DNA of 64,000 nt from Branchiostoma floridae (taxonomy: Eukaryota > Chordata > Leptocardii > Amphioxiformes > Branchiostomatidae): NCBI RefSeq assembly GCF_000003815.2, contig NC_049980.1, positions 4,569,636-4,633,635 on the forward strand. The letters run 5' to 3'. Made by a program: the position numbers and the translations under genes. The notes below the pieces were generated by a model, which saw only the letters and a list, made by a program, of their open reading frames with translations, did not search any database and was not told the origin of the DNA. How positions within the stretch are numbered: position 1 is the first letter of the stretch; the number at the start of each line of letters is the position of its first letter. Below are positions 31,025-42,369 of this stretch, one piece after another.

Positions 31025-34000
31025 ACGGAAAACATAACCTTCTCGCAAAGGTAACTAGCGATGGTAATTAATCAAAACTAGCGTAGTAATGCCCTGACAG
31101 ATTTTTTAGTCTGGGAATTAACCCATGATTGATTGGCAATCACCAGATGGTTTGACCATTGTTCTGTGACCTTTATTGTGTTTTGTTGTTGTTTATTTGA
31201 ACTACAGTTAATCTGTAAACCGTAACTGTACAGTAGGTACAAGCTGCATATGACTAGTAAGGTTTGATCCACTCACACGTGTTCGAGTGTTTCCCCTCAA
31301 AAACGGAAACTCTGGTTTCAATACATTCAATCCTATTAGACATTCCCAACCAAACCTAGGTGCTCATTTTCACCTGATTCGAGTAAGTAAATAGGTGCTA
31401 TAAAGTGGCATTCCAAACAACACAACATTGAGGAATGCGAGGGATACATTTCGAACGTAGACTCTGAGTTAGGCTAAAGTCACATTTCCAAACCAGGGCC
31501 CGGCCGGGCTGTTTGTGGAAACGAAAAACAGAAATGTATATGTACAAATATACACAAAAATGCCCACGACTATTCTCTTTACGTCTTTTGTAGCTTGGTG
31601 TCTTTTACATCATACTTTTCGTTCCCGAAAGCTACCTGGCCGTGCCCCGATTTGGTTATACCCTGTCACATTATCCACGATCTTCGGGCGTATCGATGGG
31701 AGACTGATCGATCGCCTATATTTAAGATCGACAGAGGGTTGTGCGTATTTTCACCTGAAAACCGCCCCTGTCACATATAAGCCATACTTTGTACCTTGTA
31801 CAATTGTTGTGCAATAAAGTTATTATTATAAGCGAGGATCGGGCGACTGCCGCAGAATCGTCGTCCGATCGATTTTCGCCAAATGTTACAGGGGTATAAA
31901 GTGACGTAGGCCTGAACGACCCTATCCACAAGGGCACGAAACCGGAATTGTGACTGTTTTTATTTTGATGTGTGTGTGTGCAGAACTTAAAAAGCTGTTG
32001 ACGGATCTTCATTAGTCTTCAAACAGACGTGTCAGCTTAATGACAAAGGAGGTCGAGAATAATTTGGCCAAATAGGGACAAATAAGTTGCCATGGGATCT
32101 CAGTCTGTCTTTTGCAGTCCATCCAGCAGCGAGCTATCCCACCTTCGGTCAGTTCACTCCTAGACCAACAATGCTTGGTTTTCAGTCCAGGCAATGTTCC
32201 GTTATACCCTGTCACATTATCCATTATCCACGATCTTCGGTCGTGTCGATGGAAGGTCGGCCATATTCAAGATCGACAGAGGGTTGCGCGTATTTTTCAC
32301 CTGAAAATCGCCCTTGTCACATATAAGCCATACTTTGTACCTTGTACAATTGTTGTTCAATAAAGTTATTATTATACGCGAGGCTCGGGCGATTGCCGCT
32401 GACTCGTCGTCCGATCAATTTTCACGCAATGTGAAATGGGTATTAATTTTTAAGGGTTTCTGTTTCCCCTATAGGCTAGAAAGGGCTAAGATATCATTAG
32501 AAACTCCTCAAGTTTATCATGTTTTCAGGCAGTGGGCTTTGCCATTAACCAATAGGGGTGTGTCTGTTTGTGTTTATGGAAAGTCTATCGGAGATCGAAA
32601 TAAACAAACAAACAAACAATTTCGTATCTATTTGATTTTTAATGCCATTGCAAGTTTTCTAACCAACGTGAGGTAGATATGAAATAATCATAAAATGCTA
32701 ATCTTGGTGACCAAAAACCTTCTGCACCTAATTATTTATGTAAGGCCATGTTGATTTGATTATATGGATGACATCCTCCGGGAACTCCAAAACTGATGCG
32801 AGCGAGCGAATAAAAAGAAAGTTTGGCCAAAAAAAAAAGTTGCCATCAGTATGAAATCATAGTGGCCAGGAAGGTTGAACATAGGACTAAACACACATAG
32901 TATGGTACACCATGATCCTCTGGACCTGAATTTTCTGTACTGGTACCTCCCCCAACCAACAATAGGTTTTTTTTTCTTTCCGTCCTTTCACATCTTATTC
33001 TTTGACTTTAGATTCATTTTGGCATTCTATATATGGCATTAGTTATCTGTTTTCTGATACTCTGATACTTTTTTTTCAATCTACGGAATATTTATGCTCA
33101 TTTTACAGCTGCTTTGCACAATTTATTGTGTGGTCGAAAACTTTTTTTTTTTGGAAATGGCCGAAAATTCGTGCGAGCGCGGATGTCATCCATATAATCA
33201 AATCAACGTGGCCTAAATGACATCAGTTAGCATATATACCCGTATCCTATGTCTTAGAAAAATATAACAATCATCCCCATCAAAGTTCAATATAATATAT
33301 TTCTCACCACCAAAAAAAGGTATGTATTATCATTCGCTGTCTGGCATGCTGGAAAATATAGCAGCTTATGACAAGATAATATAAAAACAAGTAGGACATA
33401 ACCACATTCCGATGTAACAAAGAATTTGCAATATTGTAACTCAGATAGGAGAGGTACGTATACGTCATTTTATCTTAGACCGTATCTTAGACGTCAATGA
33501 GAGACATATCTTCAATTGTGTTCAACATAATTTCCTCTAGTTTTTGCCATTTCGATAGCACAGAAAAGCTCATATTTCTTATGCAATTAGAGAAACCACG
33601 TGTTAAAAGTTTCCCTTGTCCGTATGTTTACAGCTATCTTGAGAAGTGAGTTGAACCTGTACATACTAGTAAACATTAATCATTGTAAGATACCACCTTC
33701 TTATATCATTGTATACTTATAATAGTACTTTATCGCCATATTCATGATCCATAGTCACTCATTCGTTCGTTCTTTCATTCATTCATCCATCTATCTAGAC
33801 TACAGAAGACTTAAGATCCATATCTTCGCCTTGATCCTCTTCCTGAGAAATTGTACTATATTCTGTACCCTTTTCTGGAGCGAATATTTTGCACAACAAC
33901 AACAACGCGTCAAACGCGGTCAGGGCGCACACGGTTTTGCCGTCTATAGCCGAGTACTGATAGAGGTAGTAAACCCATATCTGTATGGGTAAATGTGCCG

Positions 34001-37000
34001 CTACAGTCCACTGGTACGTACATGGGTAGATTAACTCGACAGACGCGATGAACAGTGCGCAGATCACGAGCAGAACCAGGTGAAGAAACCAGACGGCTTG
34101 CGGCCCGGCGCCGAAGTCTTCTGCGAGCAGCGCTCCTGCCAGCATCGCGGTCTGGACGTAGTTCCAGGTCAAGCTGTAGGCGGCGCAGTTCTCCACCAAC
34201 AGGGCGTAACACACGCGGTGACGGAGGGACATTGGGGGCTCTCGCTTCTCACGAATGTAGTGGACCAGGAAGAACAAAGCGCACAGGAAGCCCTGGTTCA
34301 AAACCCTCGCGGCAACCACAGCGATATGATTGGAGGGGCACACTAGTACGGGTGCTTCCATCAGCACGCTGAGACAGATCCATTTCGTGAGCTTCAGGAG
34401 ACGATAGAAGTGAACATTGTCGTCCCATAGACCCCCCAACACAGCCGCGACCAAGTACAGGAGAGGCACGTGCAGAATGACCCAAGCCAACGCGACGCGA
34501 AAGTCAGAATCCATCTGTATATAAATGTGTGAAAGGAAAAGAGTTAGAATTGATAATAGACGGCAGGGTGCCTGTGTTGCTGAAAAATACGTATGTTATG
34601 ATTGACAACAAGTATATACGGCCCCGTATCTGTCGAAAACCAGTTTTGCGGATTTTGTTGGTTTCGAATAATCGTGTCCGATGTTCGGATATGTTACAAA
34701 TTCCTTGTTAGGTTCACCTGTATCCATACAGAAAAAATCATTTTTCATATTTGTTAGGACCTGTTAGGCCATTTCGTGCAGTATACGATTCATATGGACA
34801 ACACAGAACACTGTGTTTGTGTCACCTTTATACTAATCTCCAAGCAGATCCTACGATAGCATAAGATAGTATCAAAAGCTGCCAGAGGAGTGAAGCCGGC
34901 TTAGGAGTGTGTTTCGCTACATATATGGCAAATGCACACTTCTTGGCTGACTACACTCCTTGGCCAGTTTGGTAACGTATATTGTATTGTTACCAGGGTT
35001 AGCCCTTGATAATAGCCTCCGGCTAGTTGGGTAGCCCTGGCTGTATTTCTCATGATTATACAGCCGAATAAATCAAATCAAAATCAAAATCTTTGGTACC
35101 ATTGTAGGATCTGCTTGGAGATTACTTTATACGAGGGGTGACCAATATGCTCCAGGCGTCACCCAGAAATATGGCGCACAGGTCACATTTTTGGGCACCA
35201 TCATACAGTATGCAGCACATTATCAAAATCCACCGAATTTCAAATCATTGCGAACGTTACATTTCAGGCAACGTACTTCTGTAAATCAGTAGATTAATTG
35301 AAGGTACGGCGTTGCTACGTTCTAGAGATTTGAGAGAACGCTCAACGAATTTCATTGATGAAAAAATTAATCCTTTTTACGCTTTGTTTGTTTTGTTGTC
35401 CTTTTTAGTCACACTTTTTCATGCATGATATATTTACACCATGAAGTCAAGGGTAACGTTAACACAGATTCTTCCTTGAAGTATCGAGAAAACTTGACAA
35501 TGTGTAGGTCGTGTTCTTCATATAACTCTCCAAGCATAGGTTAGGAACCGACTATTTTTGACGTTTTTAGGCGATTTCAGGGGGCTTTCTATTTTCAATG
35601 AGCTTTGATCATGAAAGCTTATTGCTTTTTTATACCATTTTCTTTATGACTTTGATGTAAACGCCTAAAAACGTTTTAGATAAAGCCTTGCAATTGGAGA
35701 GTACTTCATAAGCCGTGAAACCCACGAAGTCAAAACGTTCGATAGGTATTCCGGTCGTATTTGAACTAGAAAAAACGTGGGCGTCTTATAATTTCAGCAG
35801 ATCAAATTTGCCAGCACACGTAAGAAATTTAGGGGGATATTCACTGTAAAACCTTGCTACTAAGGTTAGATATAATTGTGCCCCAAAATTCGAGTTGGGT
35901 TCCTTATTTCCGTGTGTGCCCGACTTTACTACCGACAAAAACCCTTGTACTGTAATCTTAGCTTGTATATCAAAATACTGCAAATAAGAGAATACTAGTA
36001 ATATGAACATACCGCTAATATATGACGATGTTCACAGCAGCCGATCGAGATACCACAACTCACCAACCTAAGTGTTCGACAAAAATAAGCGTTATGCAGA
36101 GCTCCAGATATGCGTGATGTCTGAATGGATCAGACAGAAGTCCTTCCAAGAAGCCCCTTGTTTGGTCAAAACCCACTGTTCTTTGCCGGAGGCTATGTCA
36201 CACTATATTACTCCGAGTGGACACCTAAAAAAGTGCCGACCCAAAAAGTAAACGGGTGCATATGGACTGGTGTTTTTAGCGGTGAAAAATTCCCCTATAG
36301 ACAGCCCGACTGATCTGAAATATTAGATTGGCGAACGTTTTTTTGTAACTGAAGAAATTAGCGGACAATGTTTGATTGGTGCATGCCGACCACTAGGGCG
36401 GAGGTACACAGTCCTGGGTTCTGAGTTATGCGGTTAACCGCTGTCAGGGAGAAAGTATCAATTGTGGTGCGTTGTAAAATGAATTTTGTAAGTGTCATTA
36501 TTAAAAACGAGTGTATGTCTAGAGGTTTTTGGATTTTTTTCTGCATATTTGTGGTTGAACTGTTGTATGTCAGATGGCACATAATCAGCATTTCTGACTG
36601 CCTAGGCTCGCCATAGTATTGCATTATTTTTATTTACAAACCACCTTGTTTTAATTTAGTTAGAATAAAATAATTTCTAAGCTGGAGTCTTCCGCGGCTT
36701 CAACGCCAAACACGAACCATGCAAGAACAAACTCTTTGAAAAAGGCACAGAGACCCGTCACAGATCTCTAGCAGAATGGAATCAGGTGCCCCAGGTATTA
36801 TAGGTGACCCAGATGTTTCTATGTTTATAGCCAACAATAGCATTCAAGTAGTTTTTTTTAAATTCAAAATAAGGTTTTCGAATGTATCTAACTTCAGGCA
36901 TATTCAATTAAACTTCAGGCATAACTTGCGATCGCGAAAATGTATTCGACAATGGCATTGTCAACAATGCTGACTATGTAAGAAAATAAATAGATTTTAA

Positions 37001-38794
37001 TGTGGAAGCGTTGGACGAATGTGTTATTTTTCGTTTTCACAATCGTGTGAAGAAGTCCAGGAAGATAACTGGAGCACACTACACCATTAATGGATTTTCT
37101 TTAAGTAAGGTCTTTCTGAAGTCTGAGGCGCAAATACGGTCAATCCAGCCAATAACAAAGGAAGGCTGCAGAAAATTGCCCTCTCTAGTTCCCAACCAGA
37201 TGTACCGGTCGCGAAACAGTACCCAGAGGGCTAAATCCAACTGGTCACCGGGATCGACCATTCCCAAGCAGGGAGGAGCATTTTCTTTCCAAAATGGCGT
37301 CGTTGCCACAGCAAGAGTATCTTGTCGCCACTTTTAAACAGTGCAATAGCCTAGTGGGTAGAATGTTGGCCATACATTCGGTAGGTTGTGAGTTCGAGCC
37401 ATACCAAAGTGTTTTCAAATTGTACGTTGCGTGAGATCGCGTGGCGCAGGGGCTGTGTGTTTGGTTCGAATCCGACTGCCGTGTCACCGATCTTGTGCCC
37501 TTGGGAAAGGGCTTTACACGACTTTCCTCACTTTACTCAGGTGAAAATGAGTACCTAGCTTCGGCTAGGGCCGTCCCTCGGATAGGACGTTAAATGGAGA
37601 ACCCCCACACGTGTGATGGTGCGGTGTGAGATGGAGCAAATCCTTCCCTCTAGAATTGGTTATTCTCCACAAATCACCCGGACTCCAGGAAGAATAGTTA
37701 CAGATCAGTCAATAATGGAGATCAAACCAAACCAAACCAAACATGCTGTTTTCTATGTTTAGCACTCAGCAATTGGGAAAGAGTATATGTTGATTGAACA
37801 CACAGAACACTGCCAGTCTGGCACTGAGCTAGCCCTCTAATTTAGTGATTGAACACACGGGCTACTGAAATGGAGATAGGCGCCACCAATATCAACAAGT
37901 GCTTTACTTTCCAAATTGCAAGGTTTTGTTTTCTGTGTGTATATGTGTCTGTCTGTTCTGCGAATAGCATAACTGTAGAATCTGTGGGTATCCGGATGGA
38001 TCCATATACTTGGTTGATGGTTGGTGGTCGGGGAATCGAAGGTCAAGTTTGATAATGGGCACCCTAACGGCTTTTTGAGGTACTGCAGCGGAATTTCCGG
38101 TTTTAATACTTTGTGTTCTGGACACGCTATTGCCTAGCTTGACTTTATATTGTATATAGCTCTAAAAGTTTCGGCCCCTAGTGCGACTTTTTTGTGCTTC
38201 AGCAGGGCCATTTGTATTTCGAGATTTGAAGGAGAATAACTTCAGAATGGGTTGGCGGATTGTCATGATTTTTGGTATGTTTTGGTATGGTTCTGGACAC
38301 GAAATAAGTGATGTAAGTCTGGGCCCCCTAGCGGCCTTTTTATAGCTGCAGGGCCATTTGTCTTTCAGGCTTTGAAGGTGAATAACTTCAGATATTCTGT
38401 GAAACCAAACTTAAAGAAGCGGCGCAAACTAGAGTTACCGATCCCCGCCTGCCACACGTGCGCCCGCAACTATAAATTATCGCTTACTTCGTGAGAGGGC
38501 GGGTGTTCTGGGGGCGCGTGTGGCGGGGATCGGTAAACCTTGCGCGCGGCTCTCTAATAGGAGTCTGGTTTTCCCAGGGTAAACTTCAGAGGGGGTTGGC
38601 GCATTGTTAGTCTGTTTTATCGATGATTTTTAGTCTGTTTTATCGAAAGCTTTTTTATTGTTTCGCAGAAAAACGCACACAGACGGCCCCCATCGGGCGA
38701 CACCGACCCGTTCCCGTGGAGTGAGCCGGGCCGGGCCCCCAGCATGACCGACACCATCACCGGCAGGAGGGTCCGGCTGCACCTGGCACACTAG
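26583..38794 (+). CDS. Multi-exon gene of unknown function
   Basis: Exons supported by open frame, coding-like codon use and splice sites are 26583-26711, 28384-28458, 29092-29178 and 38669-38794. All join in phase 0, giving about 138 residues: start ATGCCTACC, end ACACTAG. A further exon-like stretch at about 36682-36791 may belong to it but does not fit in phase. The protein is hydrophilic and charged, with many H, R, E and P residues, phrases such as TTYHEHFEAEFERS, SHYVHYGKE and DPFPWSEPGRAPS, and no signal peptide or membrane segment. I do not recognise the family. The last intron, about 9.5 kb, hosts a tRNA gene and another gene. Exon borders rest on sequence alone. Confidence 0.55.
26722..26821. 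mobile_element. Short foldback MITE (ggaatccagcc family)
   Basis: Arms tggaatccagccatgttgtg and the inverse at the right, cggctggattccaggcta, pair around a short loop. It starts 11 bp after a splice donor. A longer copy with the same ends is at 29571-29905. Confidence 0.75.
27741..28351. mobile_element. Harbinger-like MITE interrupted by another MITE
   Basis: The left end is ggccatgttgatttcattac. The right end, tcgaatcaacgtgacc, is separated from its inner part (gatgccatccata) by the TA-flanked element at 28125-28334. Removing that insert restores the junction catccatataatc seen in the uninterrupted copy at 33180-33213. Confidence 0.78.
28125..28334. mobile_element. TA-flanked MITE nested in another MITE
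   Basis: Terminal inverted repeats ctgtaaatgcattt / aatttctgcatttacag are flanked by TA on each side, as expected for Tc1/mariner-type insertion. The interior has repeated cgcggtggttttaa phrases. Copies are at 42370-42581 and 23344-23555. Confidence 0.82.
29571..29905. mobile_element. Foldback MITE (ggaatccagcc family)
   Basis: Left agcctggaatccagccgtac and right cacggctggattccaggct are inverted. The internal arms ggtcgctctgct / gcagagcgacc also pair. It is non-coding and lies in the last intron of the unknown gene. Confidence 0.78.
30123..30131 (-). terminator. Pol III terminator of tRNA-iMet
   Basis: Nine consecutive T residues on the minus strand (nine A on the plus strand) start five bases after the 3' end of the tRNA, as Pol III requires. 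Confidence 0.85.
30136..30207 (-). tRNA. Initiator tRNA-Met (CAT)
   Basis: The minus strand gives a 72-nt cloverleaf starting AGCAGCGTGG and ending CCGCTGCTA. The 7-bp acceptor stem pairs fully, with the A1-U72 pair that marks eukaryotic initiators. The anticodon arm CTGGGCCCATAACCCAG carries CAT. The T loop has ATCGAAAC in place of TTCGAA-type sequence, again initiator-specific. There is no intron. Box A (TGGCGCAGCGG) and box B (GGATCGAAACC) are intact. It lies inside the last intron of the unknown + strand gene, so it is transcribed against it. Confidence 0.97.
30830..31035 (+). repeat. Repeat fragment ending in a (CA)n microsatellite
   Basis: A family fragment (ctgcagtaccatagcaagcc ... 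accaaatatcaaaacaatcc) related to 43735-44040 runs into a C run and then (CA)n at about 30944-31021. Microsatellite tails of this kind are typical of its relatives at 43735-44040. Confidence 0.75.
31655..31888 (+). repeat. Direct repeat pair, copy 1
   Basis: About 230 bp nearly repeated at 32201-32432 in the same orientation, with small indels. Both contain gttataccctgtcacattat, ttgtaccttgtacaattgtt and caataaagttattattata. The tail resembles a polyadenylated transcript end. Confidence 0.8.
32201..32432 (+). repeat. Direct repeat pair, copy 2
   Basis: Partner of 31655-31888, about 310 bp downstream of it. Differences include a duplicated ttatccattatcc near the left end and scattered substitutions, so the duplication is not recent. 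Confidence 0.8.
32744..33213. mobile_element. Harbinger-like MITE with TAA target duplication
   Basis: Terminal inverted repeats ggccatgttgatttgattat and ataatcaaatcaacgtggcc are flanked by TAA on both sides. A 3-bp TWA duplication with GGCC ends is characteristic of PIF/Harbinger elements. At 470 bp it is non-coding. Confidence 0.85.
33795..34514 (-). CDS. Multi-pass membrane protein of unknown function, 239 aa, single exon
   Basis: An uninterrupted frame of 239 codons starts at the ATG of CAGATGGATTCTGAC and has GC-rich, coding-like codon use, unlike its AT-rich surroundings. About seven hydrophobic stretches are visible near residues 7-28, 44-58, 64-87, 101-131, 138-161, 168-186 and 191-209. 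Charged loops (HYIREKREPP) separate them. The cytosolic-looking acidic tail, SQEEDQGEDMDLKSS, follows. There are no N-x-S/T sites in the short N-terminus and no rhodopsin motifs, so I do not call it a GPCR. It is nested antisense in the last intron of the neighbouring + strand gene. I do not recognise the family. Length and frame integrity argue that it is a real gene. Confidence 0.75.
   Translation of the reverse strand: MDSDFRVALAWVILHVPLLYLVAAVLGGLWDDNVHFYRLLKLTKWICLSVLMEAPVLVCPSNHIAVVAARVLNQGFLCALFFLVHYIREKREPPMSLRHRVCYALLVENCAAYSLTWNYVQTAMLAGALLAEDFGAGPQAVWFLHLVLLVICALFIASVELIYPCTYQWTVAAHLPIQIWVYYLYQYSAIDGKTVCALTAFDALLLLCKIFAPEKGTEYSTISQEEDQGEDMDLKSSVV
34834..35124. mobile_element. hAT-type MITE with perfect 8-bp duplication
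   Basis: The terminal inverted repeats begin taatctccaagcagatccta. They are bounded exactly by ctttatac on the left (34826-34833) and ctttatac on the right (35125-35132). At 291 bp it is non-coding. Another copy starts at 63878. Confidence 0.9.
36682..36791 (+). other. Exon-like open stretch, uncertain membership
   Basis: The frame reads VFRGFNAKHEPC, then ends RHRSLAEWNQVPQ before gtatta. The codon use is coding-like. It begins VF and carries RHR and NQ as exon 29092-29178 of the unknown gene does (VFKKQ ... NRHRE ... VELNQ). No acceptor in phase 0 is available (AG at 36680-36681 or 36686-36687 both leave phase 1), so it may be a decayed duplicate exon, an exon joined to one I missed, or chance. 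Confidence 0.3.
37344..37735 (+). mobile_element. Composite tRNA-derived SINE
   Basis: Two tRNA-like heads follow each other: caatagcctagtgggtag with ggttgtgagttcgagcc, and gcgtggcgcaggggctg with tttggttcgaatccg. The second leads into the SINE body cttgtgcccttgggaaagg and gagtacctagcttcggc shared with 4085-4556. The end has a caaaccaaaccaaac simple tail. Confidence 0.78.
38435..38537. mobile_element. Short GC-rich foldback insertion
   Basis: Left ttaccgatccccgcc and right ggcggggatcggtaa are inverse, with further pairing inside (cacacgtgcgcccgc / gggggcgcgtgtg). It sits 131 bp upstream of the last exon of the unknown gene and differs in base composition from its flanks. Confidence 0.75.
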
Positions 38795-40364
38795 CAGCTC
38801 AACAATAAGCCGTTTCGCGATCCAAACAGGGTATGCGTAGCGAAACGTACTATGGGTAATATGTCAAAGGTCAAGGCCCCGAAGTTGTAAACGGTTCTTG
38901 TTTATAACATTCTTATATACATATCCAAATGTGTTTTGATTACGTCTCAGGTACTTTCAACTTTGCCATATTACCCACAATTCATCTCGCTGCACATGCA
39001 CAGTTTAAACAGGCAACTGGTTTATCTATCCCTCGAACGATTGAGAAAATGATGTTAGGCCTCAACTTCATGTATCATGTTGTGTTTTTTGTCATATAAA
39101 ATTAAGATTATTATATATAAATGTCGGATTTATCTGTTATGCAAATGACGGGTTCACCTCTTTTGTAACACTAAGAGTGCGTGCGTCTGACACATTTGTA
39201 GCTCACTGCCTGAATTTTCACGTTCTTTTCTTCGAAATTGTGGGTGTTCATGTTCAGCTGAATTCGGTAACGTAAGTTCACCTTTATCCGCGGAGTAACC
39301 TATATCCGTTGTTTTTAACAACAGCCTATTTAGGAATATCTAATCGACGGACAGTGGTTTCATTTACTACACGTTTTGAAAATATTGCAGCTTGATGTAA
39401 TAAAGGTTAAAGGTTATCCCAATTTTTGAAAATATTGCAGTTTGATATAGCACATAGCATATATTGATATCGAGAGAAAGATCATAGCAATGATATGTAG
39501 GTTCTTGACATGAATAAAATGCAAATGATCACCTCACAACATACCTGTATTGAACATTTTAATTTAACTGATGGCCATGGTTTTATTGAAGAAATCAACT
39601 TGACAATAGAGAAACTCGATCAGAAGCCCCAAACACTTTCCTCCATACATCAAGCACAAATCAAGCCTTCCAAATCTTCGAATTCTCGCAGAACACTTTA
39701 GCACCTTATAGGGCAATGACCCTAATTGACGCAGGCGCAGAAGGCCCAAAACGAGTCCATACAGTATTTTAGCCTATTTTCGACTTTTAGCAGGAAAATG
39801 TAAGTACATTTCATATTGGTGAGACAGTGTAGGTTGCAGATGTTCAGATTCGGCCAAAAAACTAGGTTTTGGTCCATCTTTTCGGCCTGTGCTGACCCCT
39901 AATTTTAAGTGCTGAGTCCCAAAAATGACGTCATGAAAAGCAAGATGGCGGCAAGGTTAGACCGCTGGAATAGTTGCACTGGTCAGAAAGTTTCAATATT
40001 AGACTTTTGGACACTTGAGATAGCGGGCTGCTGTGTGGGTTGAGTTCTTATGACCTGGAATGTTCACAGATGAGATTATGACACCCTGAACTTGCTAACT
40101 TTTACATTATCGCCTATGTAGATTTGTATTAGTGGTAACTGTGGAGACTTGCAGTCGCCCGCCTTGCGGCCGACCGATAGTAGTAGTAGTGGTAACTGCT
40201 CTATAGCAACGCAAGCAAACACACAATGCTATGATAGATTCTTAATCTTTCTGGAAATGTATGAAATGGTGGACGCGTGCTATAGACAGGATGTTCCTGG
40301 CAGTAAGAATTGTTTTTCTGCATAGAGTGATTTAGTTCAAGAAGGTTGTGCTCTTCCGTGAATA
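38795..40364. other. Intergenic region after the unknown gene
   Basis: An AATAAA at 39399-39404 could be the poly(A) signal of the + strand gene. Sequence at 39290-39365 (cctttatccgcggagtaacc) recurs at 56818-56895, so it is a dispersed repeat. I see no gene here. Confidence 0.5.
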
Positions 40365-40845
40365 GTTTCATCAGGTTGCTGCATCATTGAATAAAGAGGC
40401 TATTTTTACACAATCACCGACGTTTCGGTGACCGTCTGTCACCTGCTTCAGGACGATTCTGACTGGTTCACATTCTACTGCAGGACAGGTGTCGCAGTTC
40501 GGATGCGATCACATCCGTAAAGTATTTACAATATGCAGACTGCTTAATTTGATTATGTTTAGTCCAATCATTTTGACAGTATTCTGAAGAAGTAGATGAA
40601 ACATTTTTACCGTTAATTGAAACCTTTTATGTATATATCACGCAACTTTACGTTGTGAACCGCATTGTAAAAATAATCAAATTGAGCAGTCGTACGTTGT
40701 AAATACTTCACGGTTGGGACCGCATCTGAACTGTAAGCAGCGACACCTGTGCTGCAGTACAATATGAATCTGTCAGACTTACCCTGAAGAGGGTGACAGA
40801 CGGTCACCGAAACGTCGGTGTGAATGAAGCATTATGGTTGCGTAT
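40365..40845. mobile_element. Foldback MITE, same family as 1-515
   Basis: The arms, about 40426-40556 and 40672-40822, are inverted and share gacgtttcggtgaccgtctg, an anti-parallel match to the other arm. The left tip tttcatcaggttgctgcatc matches the tips at 508 and 1221. It lies directly after the SDR gene's 3' end. Confidence 0.8.
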
Positions 40846-42369
40846 AAAGAGTCTCAAAGCTGTGTTCTATCAAAGCTCCTTGGTTCTATTTAATTAGCTT
40901 TCTTCAACATGGCTGGTGTTGGGTCGTCTTCCTTCTCGGCTCTTTCTGTAGAGTCAGTCCAAAGTGAGGGGAAGTAGCCAAGCCAGATGTTGTTCACGTA
41001 GTTCTCCAAATTCGCTCCGACCAAGTACCGATGGGCGGGGTTTCTCAGTGTGACGCCGTCTACCATAGCCTGGAAATCAGTAAACACGTCATGTATGTTA
41101 GGGTGCGATGACAAATAGCCTCCTTCACAAACTCCCCTAAGGTACGCTTCCTGCCAACATTTGGTGTTCGTTACGATTTGAACGATCGTCATTTGCAAAT
41201 TCGCAGAGATTTAATGCGAGATTTCCGATTGGCTGGTTTAAACGCTCGTTCGAACAGACGTTACATTATCATCAACGACCCATCTTCTTCGAGAATACTG
41301 GAACGATCTGATAAATCAAACTCTTGCCATAGTCGGTTGGCAAGAGCGCTATTCAAACATCCTTTCCGTTGAGAAAAGCCTCTAAGGTCTTTGTTTGCTC
41401 GTTTTGGTGCATGAATAAATTCCGGGAAATTCGCTGGGTAGTTCAGACATTATGAACCATGTGAACTAGTCAATGGGGTATACATAAGCGCTCTTAAACA
41501 CTTGCAGCTACTTATTCATCGTACCTGTATTTTAGTTGTAGTAAATATGATCATTCCTGTCCACCAAAATCACACTGCATGCAAACTATTTTTCACTAGT
41601 GTTTCATTTGTCGAAATATGAGCAATATAGTTTAGCAAAGATTGCTTGGATTGGTATATCGTATGATCCCACTAATACGTACATCTATAACAGCTTTGGT
41701 ATCTTTGGCTTGGCTGGAATCATAATGAGTGGCATCTATCTTTCCCATCCTGAAGTTGAAGTACTCCATGCCGTAGTCCTCCTTCACAACCTCTTCCATG
41801 TTGGTCCGCATGTTCTGTAAATGTGTCGGGAGGAAAACATTTCTTAAGGCCACAGCAATAAAATTTTATGATTGGCATTAGCACTTACATTAGTTTTTGC
41901 CTGATTTCAGACAAAAATAAAACTTTTTTTCGGAGATGGTCCGCATGACAAGAAAGTAACAAAATGGGAAAATATGTTGTGTTGTAGCCTAATGATTGCA
42001 CTTGTAGAGGTGACACTGGCGAGGTAGCCATGAATGAAGTGAAACTAAAAATTCAGTTGTATGGTTGTAAAAATGGCGCCAATGTGGTAGCCGTGAGTAT
42101 AGTTGCCAACTTGGCATAAGAGATATCAATCTACTACAATAGGCTACTTCTTAAACACAGAATTAAATGATTTGTTGGCTGTGATACTATGTTCTGTCAC
42201 TACAATTCACATTTATGGTGTCTATTTTGTAAATCTATTTGCCATCTTGTTTGTACCCATCTTGTTATTTTTCGCCCTATCTCATTATTTTTGGGGTCTA
42301 CAGAGGATGTCATCCATAAAGTTCACTTGCTGTGGTCTTAGGTCCTGCACTGAGGTGAAGCGTTGAAAA

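Noticed and set aside
36125-36313. 62-codon frame with GYVTLYYSEW
   Set aside because: It suggested an extra exon of the unknown gene, but no convincing acceptor or polypyrimidine tract precedes it and the phase cannot be tested.
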